Part shown: piece after piece, positions 18,311 to 27,126 of the stretch
Position numbering within the stretch: the stretch's first letter is position 1
Layout: every line of letters starts with the position of its first letter
DNA from: Sulfurimicrobium sp.
GTDB taxonomy: Bacteria > Pseudomonadota > Gammaproteobacteria > Burkholderiales > Sulfuricellaceae
Assembly (NCBI GenBank): GCA_030652035.1
Contig: JAUSBJ010000034.1
Coordinates: 1-64,000, forward strand
Reading direction: 5' to 3'
DNA: 64,000 nt
Translations under genes and position numbers: made by a program
The notes under the pieces: generated by a model
The model's database searches: none
Told to the model about the DNA's origin: nothing
What the model saw: only the letters and a program-made list of their open reading frames with translations

Positions 18311-19129
18311 CTAACCAAGTACAACAAGGCCGGCACACCAGTATTCGGCGACCTGGTTAAAATGCGGTTTGCGATTGAAAGTCAGGTTGTAGCCGTAAGC
18401 CTCAAAGTGATATCCCACCTGTTCCTTTTCTCCCTGTAGAGCGCCCAGCCACAGGAGGGGGGGATAACCGTCCGTTCTGAGCAACAAGTCCGGTGTGGCA
18501 ATCATTGCAGCACAAGTATCGAATCCACCTGCCAGCAAAAACTGGTCAGGCAGCGCTTCAGCTTGCTCAATAGCAGCTGGAACGGAATATTCCGTGAGAC
18601 AGGGGAAGAAGTACCCCACGGCCTGATCTTTCTGCATGGCTTCCACCAGGCGTGCATGACGCGATTCTGGTGCGATGCTGAGCTTGCCCGCAAGTCCGTC
18701 CTTGTGATGATTCACGAAGTCATATTGTGGAAATTTGTTATTAAAAGAGTCTCTTACCGCTTTCAGGTAAATACGCTCAAGTGCATCACCATAATCAGCG
18801 TAGGTCGCCTTGGGCAAGATGAAAGGGATGCGAACCCCATCCGTGATTTTCTTTGTTCGTGGGTCATTCTGCAATTTTTGCAAAATAACCTCTGCGCGCC
18901 GCTCAAATTCTGAAGCAGTGATATCCCCCGAAACTCCAAGGTGCTTCTTAATCCGCTTATAAATATCACCATATTCAATTTCTGGCTGCACGATGGCAAA
19001 GTAACGCCGTGTATTGCTATGAACCGCTGCTGTTGGCTTTGATGGAATGCACCGGCCATGCTCATCAAATAATGGCAAAGGCTTTTCGGCCAAATCACAT
19101 TCTTCTAAAACAAGCCCATTTGGGGTCAT
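18311..19129 (-). CDS. protein of unknown function in the glycan island
   Basis: 272 residues, not recognised. It opens MTPNGLVLEECDLAEKPLP and has no signal peptide or membrane segment. The middle (about 65-150) is charged and probably helical; the C-terminal half is more hydrophobic with blocks such as QFLLAGGFDTCAAMIATPD, PPLLWLGALQGEKEQVGY and a final AEYWCAGLVVLG. No metal-binding Cys cluster or nucleotide loop is apparent. It lies between a radical SAM gene (83 bases upstream) and the HAD gene (12 bases downstream), so it is probably cotranscribed with both and may act on the same substrate. The SD site is weak. Confidence 0.75.
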   Translation of the reverse strand: MTPNGLVLEECDLAEKPLPLFDEHGRCIPSKPTAAVHSNTRRYFAIVQPEIEYGDIYKRIKKHLGVSGDITASEFERRAEVILQKLQNDPRTKKITDGVRIPFILPKATYADYGDALERIYLKAVRDSFNNKFPQYDFVNHHKDGLAGKLSIAPESRHARLVEAMQKDQAVGYFFPCLTEYSVPAAIEQAEALPDQFLLAGGFDTCAAMIATPDLLLRTDGYPPLLWLGALQGEKEQVGYHFEAYGYNLTFNRKPHFNQVAEYWCAGLVVLG

Positions 19130-19212
19130 AAATATGCCATCTCACTTAAATCGGATAATCAGTCGTTGAAAAGCCAAATTTACATACAAGAAAAATATTG
19201 GCGGGCGAGCAG

Positions 19213-20328
19213 TCAATCAAACAAGGAATCGGCATCTGAAAACCCCTGGCCCCAGGGAACAGGAAGATGCGTAACCCCCTTGGTTTTTTCCATATGGATC
19301 TTGATGAACTTTTGATCTTCTCCAATAAGGCAGTCAGGCCGGTAGGGGCCAAGCCACGGGTTGCGCATTCCACGTGCCAGAACTTCCTTGAGTGAGGTCT
19401 CGCGCAAGTTTCCGAGCGAGAAATCAATATATGGGCACGGCGTGACTTCAAAGGTCGATGTCACGGTAATAATTCCCTTCACTGTAATGCACCCCTTGAA
19501 TGAGCCATAGGTCGGGGTCATGTGCGTGAAAACGTTATAGTCTTTTTCAAGCTCGCGCAGGATATCGGCATCCTCCTTATCGATCACGAATTCTGGGTGG
19601 TCGGAGCAGGATCCCGTTGGCTTTGCGTAAGAGACATATAAACCAACGCACTTTTCAGTCGCAAATTTGCACAGATTCAGGAACTCCTCAGTCTTTGCGC
19701 GACCTTTGACGAGAACCGTAGAGAGCAAGAGATTCAATCCGGCATCCAAGGAGGCATCAATCGCCCGCATCACACGCTTGTATGACCCCGGTTTGTTCCT
19801 GAATGAATCGTGGTCCTGTTCAATGAAGCTATCCAGTGACAACTGCACTTTCTCAACTCCAATCGACTTGAGGTGTCTTGCGCGCTTGTCGTCGAGAAAC
19901 CAGCCGTTCGTATCCGCAATGACATAGTGCTTCTCAGGGTCAATCGCCTCGACCACTTCGTCAAAATCCTTCATCACAAGAGGCTCCCCCCCTGTAATCA
20001 CAAACCGGGCCAAACCCAACTCGTCCGCCTGGCGAGAAAGCTCGCGAATATCCGAGAGATCAATTTTTCGTCTCGCATCCGCTATCTTGAAAACCTTCTT
20101 CTTATGGCGATCCATGTAATACTCGGCCGAACAGTGAGTGCACTGGAAATTGCACAAATAACTTTTTTCAAGCCGGATAATAGGGCTGATTTCTCCGCGT
20201 TCTTCCATTGCCGAAATGGCAGCCAATTTGGCCGCTATATAGGGTTTTCTAGCCATCAGGCCCTCACGCCTCGCCTGTTCTGCCGGAGTGAGTTTGTTTT
20301 GCGTAGCTTCTGAAGTAGAAATCATCAT
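19213..20328 (-). CDS. radical SAM protein with SPASM-like tail
   Basis: 371 residues. The cluster motif is C59-x3-C63-x2-C66 (CNFQCTHC); FVITGGEPLVMKDF and VQLSLDSFIEQDHD are the SAM-binding and barrel strands. Cys residues at SFKGCITVKG and VTPCPYIDFSLGNL resemble the C-terminal auxiliary-cluster region of SPASM or twitch enzymes. It differs from the Rossmann/Cys4 proteins in having only a ~50-residue helical N-terminal part. The role is unknown; radical oxidation, epimerisation or rearrangement of an island substrate is possible. Its start follows the B12-type radical SAM gene by 26 bases. Confidence 0.85.
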   Translation of the reverse strand: MMISTSEATQNKLTPAEQARREGLMARKPYIAAKLAAISAMEERGEISPIIRLEKSYLCNFQCTHCSAEYYMDRHKKKVFKIADARRKIDLSDIRELSRQADELGLARFVITGGEPLVMKDFDEVVEAIDPEKHYVIADTNGWFLDDKRARHLKSIGVEKVQLSLDSFIEQDHDSFRNKPGSYKRVMRAIDASLDAGLNLLLSTVLVKGRAKTEEFLNLCKFATEKCVGLYVSYAKPTGSCSDHPEFVIDKEDADILRELEKDYNVFTHMTPTYGSFKGCITVKGIITVTSTFEVTPCPYIDFSLGNLRETSLKEVLARGMRNPWLGPYRPDCLIGEDQKFIKIHMEKTKGVTHLPVPWGQGFSDADSLFD

Positions 20329-20354
20329 GTCAATTTTTCCGTTTACAGGCTCTA

Positions 20355-22052
20355 TCAGCCATGTCTGGCTTGGGAAGTATGATGCATCGCACGGTATGGA
20401 ATTGAATTCTCATCCGTGATGGGGAGGCTATAGAGCTTCACGTATTTTTCCCAAATCTGGCTTGTTTTGTATGCTTTCTTTGCCTGTTCAAAAAGCTGGG
20501 CTGCCACTTTCTCATTGCCTAAATGATCGTGACAAATTGACGAGTAATACAAAGCCACAGCATGGTCAGGCTTTGCAACAATTGCATTCTCAAAACCTTT
20601 GAGGGCCACTTCGTAATTGCCGAACATCATATCTGCGTTGTATACAAAATTGAGTTCGATATTCATGTCGTAGGTGGTTTCTTGAATATATTGAGGGTCA
20701 AAGTTTTCGGTACCCACAATTGCTTTCTTGTAGTTACTCTCGATCACCACCCCTTTGAAGTAATTTTTTTCCTCGCAGATATCATGCATTTCACTCCCCA
20801 GTAGCGGTGTTGCCACGTTGATACGAAACCAATTTGCCCCCACGGTTTTAAGAAACTTTCGGGTATCATCAATATCCTGCTTGCGCTCACCTGGCAGACC
20901 GATGAGTATGTTGCAATCCGTGTAAATCCCGATTTCCCTGCAGTCCTTCGCCACTCGCCGGACGATATCCAGCTTCAATGGTTTCTTCATAACGTTCTTC
21001 AAGACATAGTCGCTGCCTGACTCAACAGCAAGAATCAACTGTTCGACACCGGCCTCCTTGAGCGCGACCAGCATCTCTCTGCTTAGGGCATATAAAGCCA
21101 GTGAATTGGGGAAAAATGCGGTAATCCCCTGCTCTCCAATGAATTTGACGATATCGTAGGCCCGCTTCTTGTCGCCCATGAAATGGTCATCCTCGATGGT
21201 GATGACCTTGATACCGAAGTCATTCTTTAAACTCAGAATGTCTTCCTTGACTCGTGCTAGCGAGTGGTAACGCATCTCACGGCCATGAGTCCTGTGTGAT
21301 GCACAGAATATGCATTTAAAAGGGCACCCGCGCGAGGTCATGATGTTGAAGCTCTTGCCCTTGGACTTCACTGAAGAATAGTATCTGATCGTCGGATTCA
21401 ACTCATAATCGTCTTGGCGGATGATTGAATAATCGAAAGGGATCTGGTCCAGTTCATTAATGAAGTTGTGTGCAAAATCCAGGTTTTTATCCAGTTTGTT
21501 TTTGGTTATCCAGGTCAGGCTTTCCTCAACATGCTCAGGCATGCTTTTCGACTCTAGCAACTCAAGCAAGGGCACCTCCCCCTCGCCATGACAGACGGCA
21601 TCAAACACATCCGTCTCTGCAAAAATATCACGGTAAGAAACGGTGGGGACGTTGCCGCCTGCGATCACGAAGGCCGCAGGGCGTAATTCCCTGGAGACCT
21701 CTCCAAGATCGATGAGATTTCTAAAGGCAGTGGAAAACAGTGCCGATATGCCGATCACATCAGGCTGAAAAAACTCGATTTCATTCGTCAGCACTTCCTT
21801 GAAATATTCTTTGAATGAAGGCCATTCAAATTTATCCAGTTTATTGAGGGCGACATTGAAATCAATTCCGCGAGTTTCGACATCGATATTTTTCTTGAGA
21901 TATGCAGACAGGGAAATAATCCCCAATGGCATATCCGTAATTACCGAGCCAACTGATTGGCCATTCAACATTCTTTGCACCTTCACATTGGAAGGGGGCG
22001 ACACAAAATCAGTAAATCCAATGTTTGGAGGGACCACGAACAGAATTTTCAA
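20355..22052 (-). CDS. B12-binding-type radical SAM protein with TPR tail
   Basis: 565 residues. Residues 1-170 form a cobalamin-binding-like Rossmann domain (ILFVVPPNIGF, DVIGISALFS, AFVIAGGNVPTVS, CHGEGEVPLLELLE). The radical SAM core has C243-x3-C247-x2-C250 (GCPFKCIFC) and ITIEDDHF, and CNILIGLPGE follows. About residues 475-550 form TPR-like helices (ALKGFENAIVAKPDHAVALY). Members of this broad class methylate unactivated carbons or rearrange substrates; others in glycan loci are uncharacterised. No DxHxxG cobalamin motif is obvious, so B12 binding is inferred from the domain layout. It is followed closely by the 371-residue radical SAM gene. Confidence 0.85.
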   Translation of the reverse strand: MKILFVVPPNIGFTDFVSPPSNVKVQRMLNGQSVGSVITDMPLGIISLSAYLKKNIDVETRGIDFNVALNKLDKFEWPSFKEYFKEVLTNEIEFFQPDVIGISALFSTAFRNLIDLGEVSRELRPAAFVIAGGNVPTVSYRDIFAETDVFDAVCHGEGEVPLLELLESKSMPEHVEESLTWITKNKLDKNLDFAHNFINELDQIPFDYSIIRQDDYELNPTIRYYSSVKSKGKSFNIMTSRGCPFKCIFCASHRTHGREMRYHSLARVKEDILSLKNDFGIKVITIEDDHFMGDKKRAYDIVKFIGEQGITAFFPNSLALYALSREMLVALKEAGVEQLILAVESGSDYVLKNVMKKPLKLDIVRRVAKDCREIGIYTDCNILIGLPGERKQDIDDTRKFLKTVGANWFRINVATPLLGSEMHDICEEKNYFKGVVIESNYKKAIVGTENFDPQYIQETTYDMNIELNFVYNADMMFGNYEVALKGFENAIVAKPDHAVALYYSSICHDHLGNEKVAAQLFEQAKKAYKTSQIWEKYVKLYSLPITDENSIPYRAMHHTSQARHG

Positions 22053-22084
22053 TCAGAGCACTCCAAAAGTAGGGCATGCTCCAT

Positions 22085-22594
22085 CTAATCTGCACACCCA
22101 ATAAACTGCTTATACACTTTATGAACCAGGATAATATTGTCCGGGCAACTCGCGTGCCATGCCCACTCGCCATTCCTTAGCTTCCCCGATTTGTATTCGA
22201 GAGCCGGATCGAGCGGACTGGTGAGATTGCACTCATATAGCAAGGAAACAAAATGCCCACGCGTATCTCTCGTGGCATTCATGATTTCATTCACCGCCAA
22301 GGGCTCTTTCCTGAATTCGACAGTAGCGCCCAGTTCGCTTTCAGCCACTGCATGAATTCGGGTCGCCATCGTCTCCTTGAATCTCACGATACCACCCGGC
22401 ACATGCCAACCGGGGCCATAAAAAGCATCATCCCGCCATGTTAATAGCGTCTCGTTATGGATATTCTTTACAAGTAAATCAACATTTACCATGGGAGTAA
22501 GTCTGCTGACGAAGAGAAACACCTCTTCCGGCAGGCCCCGCGATGGGTTTTCAATCTGCAAATCCAGTGAAGCAATCAAGCTCTGGATATCCAC
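22085..22594 (-). CDS. Nudix hydrolase, GDP-mannose mannosyl hydrolase-like
   Basis: 169 residues. The Nudix box is GGIVRFKETMATRIHAVAESELG; the canonical R-E pair is replaced by A-V while the later E-x-E-x-G part remains. Loss of that Glu is a feature of GDP-mannose mannosyl hydrolases, which cleave sugar from nucleotide with inversion, and GWHVPGG also fits them. It may trim a nucleotide sugar or control its pool. The GTG at 22594 is chosen because GGAGA lies 9 bases before it and it directly follows the stop of the methyltransferase gene. A longer frame to a TTG at 22657 would overlap that gene by 62 bases. Confidence 0.75.
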   Translation of the reverse strand: MDIQSLIASLDLQIENPSRGLPEEVFLFVSRLTPMVNVDLLVKNIHNETLLTWRDDAFYGPGWHVPGGIVRFKETMATRIHAVAESELGATVEFRKEPLAVNEIMNATRDTRGHFVSLLYECNLTSPLDPALEYKSGKLRNGEWAWHASCPDNIILVHKVYKQFIGCAD

Positions 22595-22595
22595 G

Positions 22596-23732
22596 TCAAA
22601 CACTCTCCAAACCAAAATCCCGCAAAATCGCAACGTGCATGGAAGCGCCCCATTCAAGACGAATAATTCTCGCCACTTCGTCCGAATAACTTGCCGCCAT
22701 GACGATAATGGCGCCCACTGGATCGGTCTTCAAGCGATCGGGCGAAAAAATCGGGATATGGGTTGCAGGCGTGAATTTATTTTGCTTGAACAGCGCCGAA
22801 TCCACTACGTACTTTATTTCGCCTGCCAAGCCCAACAAGGCGAGGGTGGCAAGAGCCTGATGACCAGCGCCCCAAATGGCTATACCACGCTCACGGTGAT
22901 GGTAAATGAATTCGTCAATTTCAATTTTCAGGCGCTGACGGCCACTGTCGAAAGCCGAGATATCGGAGGGCGCTCTCTTGCGGACCACAGCAGAAAGAAT
23001 ATAGCCGTGCCACACCTCGGAACACTCGATCACCTCAAATCCGTTCAACCGCAATAAGGTTTCGAGTGTTTCCTGCGTGAAGTAAAAAACGTGGTCGCTA
23101 ATGAACTCGGTGAATAGATTTTTCCTCAAAATCATGTCGAAGTTAGGCACTTCGACCAAGCCGATTGCGTTCTCGCCCAGATTGCGCGCGATACCACTCA
23201 AACCGGCATTCGGATCAGGCCAGTGCTCGAGGAAATTCAGAATGGCAAAGGCATCGAAGGGTGCCGAGCTCAATTCATAATCTGGACTATCGACAAATCC
23301 CCTTGTTACCCGAAGCCCAAGTTCGATGCAGCACCGCGCAGAATGGTCGGCATATTCCAGGCCATAAGCTTCAACACCGGCCCCTTGCAACAGGGTCAGA
23401 TATTCGCCCTGACCACAACCAATCTCGATTAGTTTTTTCCCTTGTAATGCATATTTCCTCACGAATTCACCAAATTGTTCGCGACGAAACGCTTTCATCT
23501 CCTCGGAAAATGCTGCGGCACGCACCACTTCCTTGAAATAGGGAACGGGTTCATTGCTGGTCTGCACCAGGCCGCAACCAGCGCACTGATAAATTTCCAG
23601 ATCGACGCCGGTATCCTGTTCAAGAGATTGCGCATCAGGGAGAAACTGTGCCGCCTTGGGCATGTTCCTGAAATGCAACAAATGCCTTTCCGGAAGTGGT
23701 TTTGCGCACATTCTGCATCGGTAGTTGAGCAT
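22596..23732 (-). CDS. class I SAM methyltransferase, C-methyltransferase type (second copy)
   Basis: 378 residues with the same plan as 12356-13570. The N-terminal zinc-binding Cys pairs are CRMCAKPLPERH and CAGCGLVQ. Methyltransferase motif I is LIEIGCGQGEYLTLL, followed by DAFAILNFLEHWPDP. The C-terminal nucleotide-binding-like domain opens IAIWGAGHQALATLALLG. This is the layout of NDP-keto-sugar C-methyltransferases. The presence of two such genes suggests two methylated or branched positions, or a non-methylating derivative. ATG 23732 is used with a GAGAAG site upstream; a GTG two codons earlier is possible. Confidence 0.8.
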   Translation of the reverse strand: MLNYRCRMCAKPLPERHLLHFRNMPKAAQFLPDAQSLEQDTGVDLEIYQCAGCGLVQTSNEPVPYFKEVVRAAAFSEEMKAFRREQFGEFVRKYALQGKKLIEIGCGQGEYLTLLQGAGVEAYGLEYADHSARCCIELGLRVTRGFVDSPDYELSSAPFDAFAILNFLEHWPDPNAGLSGIARNLGENAIGLVEVPNFDMILRKNLFTEFISDHVFYFTQETLETLLRLNGFEVIECSEVWHGYILSAVVRKRAPSDISAFDSGRQRLKIEIDEFIYHHRERGIAIWGAGHQALATLALLGLAGEIKYVVDSALFKQNKFTPATHIPIFSPDRLKTDPVGAIIVMAASYSDEVARIIRLEWGASMHVAILRDFGLESV

Positions 23733-23764
23733 ACTCACTTCTCTTGTCGACCAATATTGACGTT

Positions 23765-25591
23765 CTAGCCCTTCCTGGCAACCAGCGATAAGGCCGATAG
23801 TTCCACATCCATCTCAGCCCGCAATGTTTCCAGCGGCAGCAACGGTGTCATATCTTCAAGAGGCATGGATTTGATCGAACCATCCGGCTGGGGAAGCGCT
23901 GACACTTTGGGTACAAGTGCTTCGTTGGATATCAGCCGCACGTCAACCAGCAAAGGCCAGGGCTGGGATAGCGCCTGATGCAGCATGCCCTTCAAATCGG
24001 AAGCATCTTCAATGCGCAAAAACGGCAGATCATAGGTGGCGGCCACCTTTTCCAGATCGGGCAACAACAAGCCTGCCTCAGGTCCAGTGCCAACGAAGCG
24101 CCCATTGAAATAATTGCGTTGCGTATTGCGGATCGAGGCATAGCCATTATTGTTCATAATGATCAAGCATATCGGCAGATTGAAGGCTCGCAACGTAGCC
24201 AATTCCTGGATATTGAGTTGCAGGCTGCCATCACTCTCAATCGCCACCATTGGCTGGCAGTCACCGGAAAAACAAGCGCCAATCGCCGCCGGCAAGCCAT
24301 ACCCCATGGCCCCGAGGCCAGAAGTCAGGAATACACGTTGTCCCGGTTTGTTGCGGAAGATCGTATAGAACGCCTCGACTGCGAGCCCGGAGCTACCGGT
24401 GCTGATCGTGGTATTTTCAGGAATGGCGTCTGACAGCGCGTCCATCAATTGGTAATGACTGATGGGGCCGCTTGGAGGGAAAGGCTCGCCATCATTAACC
24501 GGATAACGGTGTTTCCAGTCTGCACAGCGATTCTTCCAGGCGCTCCAGTCCTGACAAACAGGCGCTTTCGCATCCAGCCACGCCGCCAAAAACGATTTTG
24601 CGTCGGCTTCCAGCGAAAGGGCAATATCCATATCGAGCTTTTCGATCTCGTGCCGATCGACATCGACCACAACCTTCCTGGCCTCCCTGGCAAAGCCGCG
24701 AGGATTATACGCCGTGATAATATTGTCGAGCCGGCTGCCGATACTGATGAGCAGATCGCAATTCTGGACCGCGAAATTTGGCGCACGCAAGGCAACCACT
24801 CCCGGCCGACCCACCAGAAGAGGATGCTCATAAGGCAACAAATCGAGCGCATTCCACGTTGTCACCACCGGGATTTCAAGCTTCTCCACCAGTTCCCTGA
24901 AGAGGGACGCCCCCCCCGCAAGACGCACGCCATGGCCCGCCAGCAGCAGCGGACGTTTTGCCTCTGCCAGCAAAGATTGCAGCCGTTCGATTTCGCCGGA
25001 AAAGCCTTTGCTCGCCACATCCTGCGCCTCACCCAGCCAATGGGGCAAACTTGCTGGTTCCACAGGCGCGCCCTGCACATCAAGCGGGACATCGATCCAG
25101 ACCGGCCCGGCCCGGCCTTTGCGCGCGTAGTGCGCTGCTCGTTCCATTTCGATCCTGATATCTTCGGGGCGCTCCACCGTCACTGCGTATTTTGTGATGC
25201 TTTTTACAATCTTGACGATATCGACTTCCTGCACGCCTTTCTGCCGCAAGGGAGAATCACGCAACATGTCCGCGCGCTTGACTTGGCCGGAAATCACCAT
25301 CAGGGGTACGGATTCGATCCAGCCCCCTGCAACGGCAGTGACCGCATTGGTTGCCCCCGGGCCGGTTGTAACCATGGCCACGCCGAGGTTCTCATTGATG
25401 CGCGCATAAGCCTCGGCAGAAATCGCCGCAGCCTGTTCATGCAGGCAGGCTACCGCCTCGATGTCGGGATGCTTGCCCACAGCGTCCACCAGATACATGG
25501 CACCACCGCCGGGTAGAAGAAAGACATGCTTGACGCCGAGTCCAGCGACAAAGTCGGCAATAAAATCAGCAACTCGATAAGATTCGCTCAC
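23765..25591 (-). CDS. TPP-dependent enzyme of the acetolactate synthase family (YerE-like candidate)
   Basis: 608 residues with the three-domain layout of acetolactate synthase: an N-terminal Pyr domain with the cofactor-activating Glu (LHEQAAAISAEAYAR, E52), a middle domain (PLLLAGHGVRLAGG), and a C-terminal PP domain with ESDGSLQLNIQELAT and IIMNNNGYASIRNTQ. The usual GDG metal motif reads SDG. The position between CDP-dideoxyhexose genes and sugar methyltransferases, away from ilvN or other branched-chain genes, suggests a sugar role. YerE is a flavin- and TPP-dependent homologue that adds a two-carbon branch from pyruvate to a CDP-3,6-dideoxy-4-ketohexose. GTG 25591 follows the upstream stop and has a GGA nine bases before it. 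Confidence 0.8.
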   Translation of the reverse strand: MSESYRVADFIADFVAGLGVKHVFLLPGGGAMYLVDAVGKHPDIEAVACLHEQAAAISAEAYARINENLGVAMVTTGPGATNAVTAVAGGWIESVPLMVISGQVKRADMLRDSPLRQKGVQEVDIVKIVKSITKYAVTVERPEDIRIEMERAAHYARKGRAGPVWIDVPLDVQGAPVEPASLPHWLGEAQDVASKGFSGEIERLQSLLAEAKRPLLLAGHGVRLAGGASLFRELVEKLEIPVVTTWNALDLLPYEHPLLVGRPGVVALRAPNFAVQNCDLLISIGSRLDNIITAYNPRGFAREARKVVVDVDRHEIEKLDMDIALSLEADAKSFLAAWLDAKAPVCQDWSAWKNRCADWKHRYPVNDGEPFPPSGPISHYQLMDALSDAIPENTTISTGSSGLAVEAFYTIFRNKPGQRVFLTSGLGAMGYGLPAAIGACFSGDCQPMVAIESDGSLQLNIQELATLRAFNLPICLIIMNNNGYASIRNTQRNYFNGRFVGTGPEAGLLLPDLEKVAATYDLPFLRIEDASDLKGMLHQALSQPWPLLVDVRLISNEALVPKVSALPQPDGSIKSMPLEDMTPLLPLETLRAEMDVELSALSLVARKG

Positions 25592-25596
25592 TCTGA

Positions 25597-27102
25597 TCAA
25601 TCCATCCAATAGGTCAACAGGCTCTTGCGCTGTTTGTTTTCCATAATTGCGCTATCCGTATAGTACGAATCGTTCTTGTCGTGCGTGGTCGAAATCTCCT
25701 CAATCACTGCACCGCCTTCACTCCTGAAGGCATGACGTACCCCGGGTTCAATGGTCACCACATCGCCGGGGCGGCATACTCTCGTCACACCGTCGAGTTC
25801 CAGCGTGATTTCGCCATAGAGAATATGGAAAGTTTCCTCCTTCTTTTTGTGATACTGCTCAGGATGTGACTGACCGGGCAAGCTGACCAGCAATTTCTTG
25901 CAGTAACAGCGATTGACCACGGTGATCAACACCAAGCCATACTCGTCAAAACGGTCCAGTCCATAGTGGTGCGAGACCTCCAAATCCGCGCTTCCGGGCA
26001 CAACGATATTGGTGCGTGCGAGCAGCGCCTTGACGCGTTGGGCGACATCCCAAATACGCGCCCTGCGGTCTTCGCAACTCGCGTTATCCGGAGCGATGGA
26101 CTGATCGTGCGCGATGGCCGCCGTAGCAGTAAATTCGGCATATTTCGACCACTCATTGGCCGTAAACTGGTTGGGCTCTGGAGGAAAAGCGAAATAAACG
26201 TCCTCGCTGCGAATCGTCTCACCTGCCGCAATTGGTCGCCGAGCAAAAACCCCACGCCGCAAGGAGCGCAAGCTGGCAGTTTCCTCTGGATTGGGTGGAA
26301 GGCGGGCACCCCCAACGCCACACAAGGTCCAGGCCTGCTGTGCGGCCTGAAGCCAGGCACGAACTTGCTCAGGACTCGCTGAATAGGCATTGAGCGGATA
26401 GCTCTCGGTTGGCAAGCCGACATGCTTTTCGAATAGGGTAACGCCCTTGGCAACAGCCAGTTTCACGATATCCGTGTGCTCCGGATGCTCATGCGTGGAA
26501 AAACCAACTCGCACACCCGGATAACGTGTGCGTAGAAAATCTATCTGCGACAGGTGCATACGCTCATCCGGCGTAGGGTATTCGCCTACGCAATGCAGAA
26601 TGGCGAAATTTTTCTGGCGGTGCGCCAGGAAACTGACTACCCGGTCGATCTCCTCCAGGCTGGCACCGGCTGTCGAAGCGATGACCGGCTTATCAACAGA
26701 CACAACCCTTTCCAGCAATGGCCAGTCAGTGAAAGAACAACTAGCGATCTTGATGATATCTAGATTCTGGTCTTCGATAACATCGACCGATGGTTCGTCG
26801 AACGGTGTCGACATGACAAGGAAACCATTGGCGCGCATCTCTGCCACCAATCGGTCGAAGTCCTGTCGGCTCAGGCGCGTTTCAGTGAAGCGCTTGACGT
26901 ATTTGATGTCATCGCGCCCTTTAGCCGCAGGGTGCACAAAAGTATCCAGATCGCGGTACTGCAACTTGAATGCAAAATGAAATGGAAAGGTCCGGCACAC
27001 CTCGCCAAAAGCACGGATCACAGCCAGACCGTGTTCGACATCACCCATGTGATTATTGGCCATTTCCAGTACGAAGAGCGGTGTCGGGATGCTCGCGGTC
27101 AT
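25597..27102 (-). CDS. NeuB-like sialate synthase fused to a cupin domain
   Basis: 501 residues, against ~350 for NeuB. Residues ~1-270 form the TIM-barrel synthase (EMANNHMGDVEHG, FKLQYRDLDTF, STPFDEPSVDVIE, IKIASCSFTDWPLLE, VGFSTHEHPEHT, LFEKHVG), which condenses PEP with an aldose in nonulosonate synthesis. About 270-345 is SAF-like (SLRRGVFARRPIAAGETI). About 400-480 is a cupin (HPEQYHKKKEETFHILYGE and EPGVRHAF, likely metal ligands). No CMP-sugar synthetase is nearby, so the product may not be an ordinary sialic acid. Start supported by AAGGAG eight bases upstream. Confidence 0.85.
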   Translation of the reverse strand: MTASIPTPLFVLEMANNHMGDVEHGLAVIRAFGEVCRTFPFHFAFKLQYRDLDTFVHPAAKGRDDIKYVKRFTETRLSRQDFDRLVAEMRANGFLVMSTPFDEPSVDVIEDQNLDIIKIASCSFTDWPLLERVVSVDKPVIASTAGASLEEIDRVVSFLAHRQKNFAILHCVGEYPTPDERMHLSQIDFLRTRYPGVRVGFSTHEHPEHTDIVKLAVAKGVTLFEKHVGLPTESYPLNAYSASPEQVRAWLQAAQQAWTLCGVGGARLPPNPEETASLRSLRRGVFARRPIAAGETIRSEDVYFAFPPEPNQFTANEWSKYAEFTATAAIAHDQSIAPDNASCEDRRARIWDVAQRVKALLARTNIVVPGSADLEVSHHYGLDRFDEYGLVLITVVNRCYCKKLLVSLPGQSHPEQYHKKKEETFHILYGEITLELDGVTRVCRPGDVVTIEPGVRHAFRSEGGAVIEEISTTHDKNDSYYTDSAIMENKQRKSLLTYWMD

Positions 27103-27126
27103 TAATGATCTCCTTTATGATTCCAG

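Noticed and set aside
24449-25516. Plus-strand 355-codon open frame opposite the TPP enzyme gene
   Set aside because: Shadow of a well-supported gene; the product is rich in His/Arg/Gln with no recognisable fold.
23765-25591. Calling the TPP enzyme a biosynthetic acetolactate synthase
   Set aside because: It lacks a small-subunit gene or other ilv neighbours, has an altered GDG motif and is inside a sugar-nucleotide operon; the family name is kept but not the ilv function.
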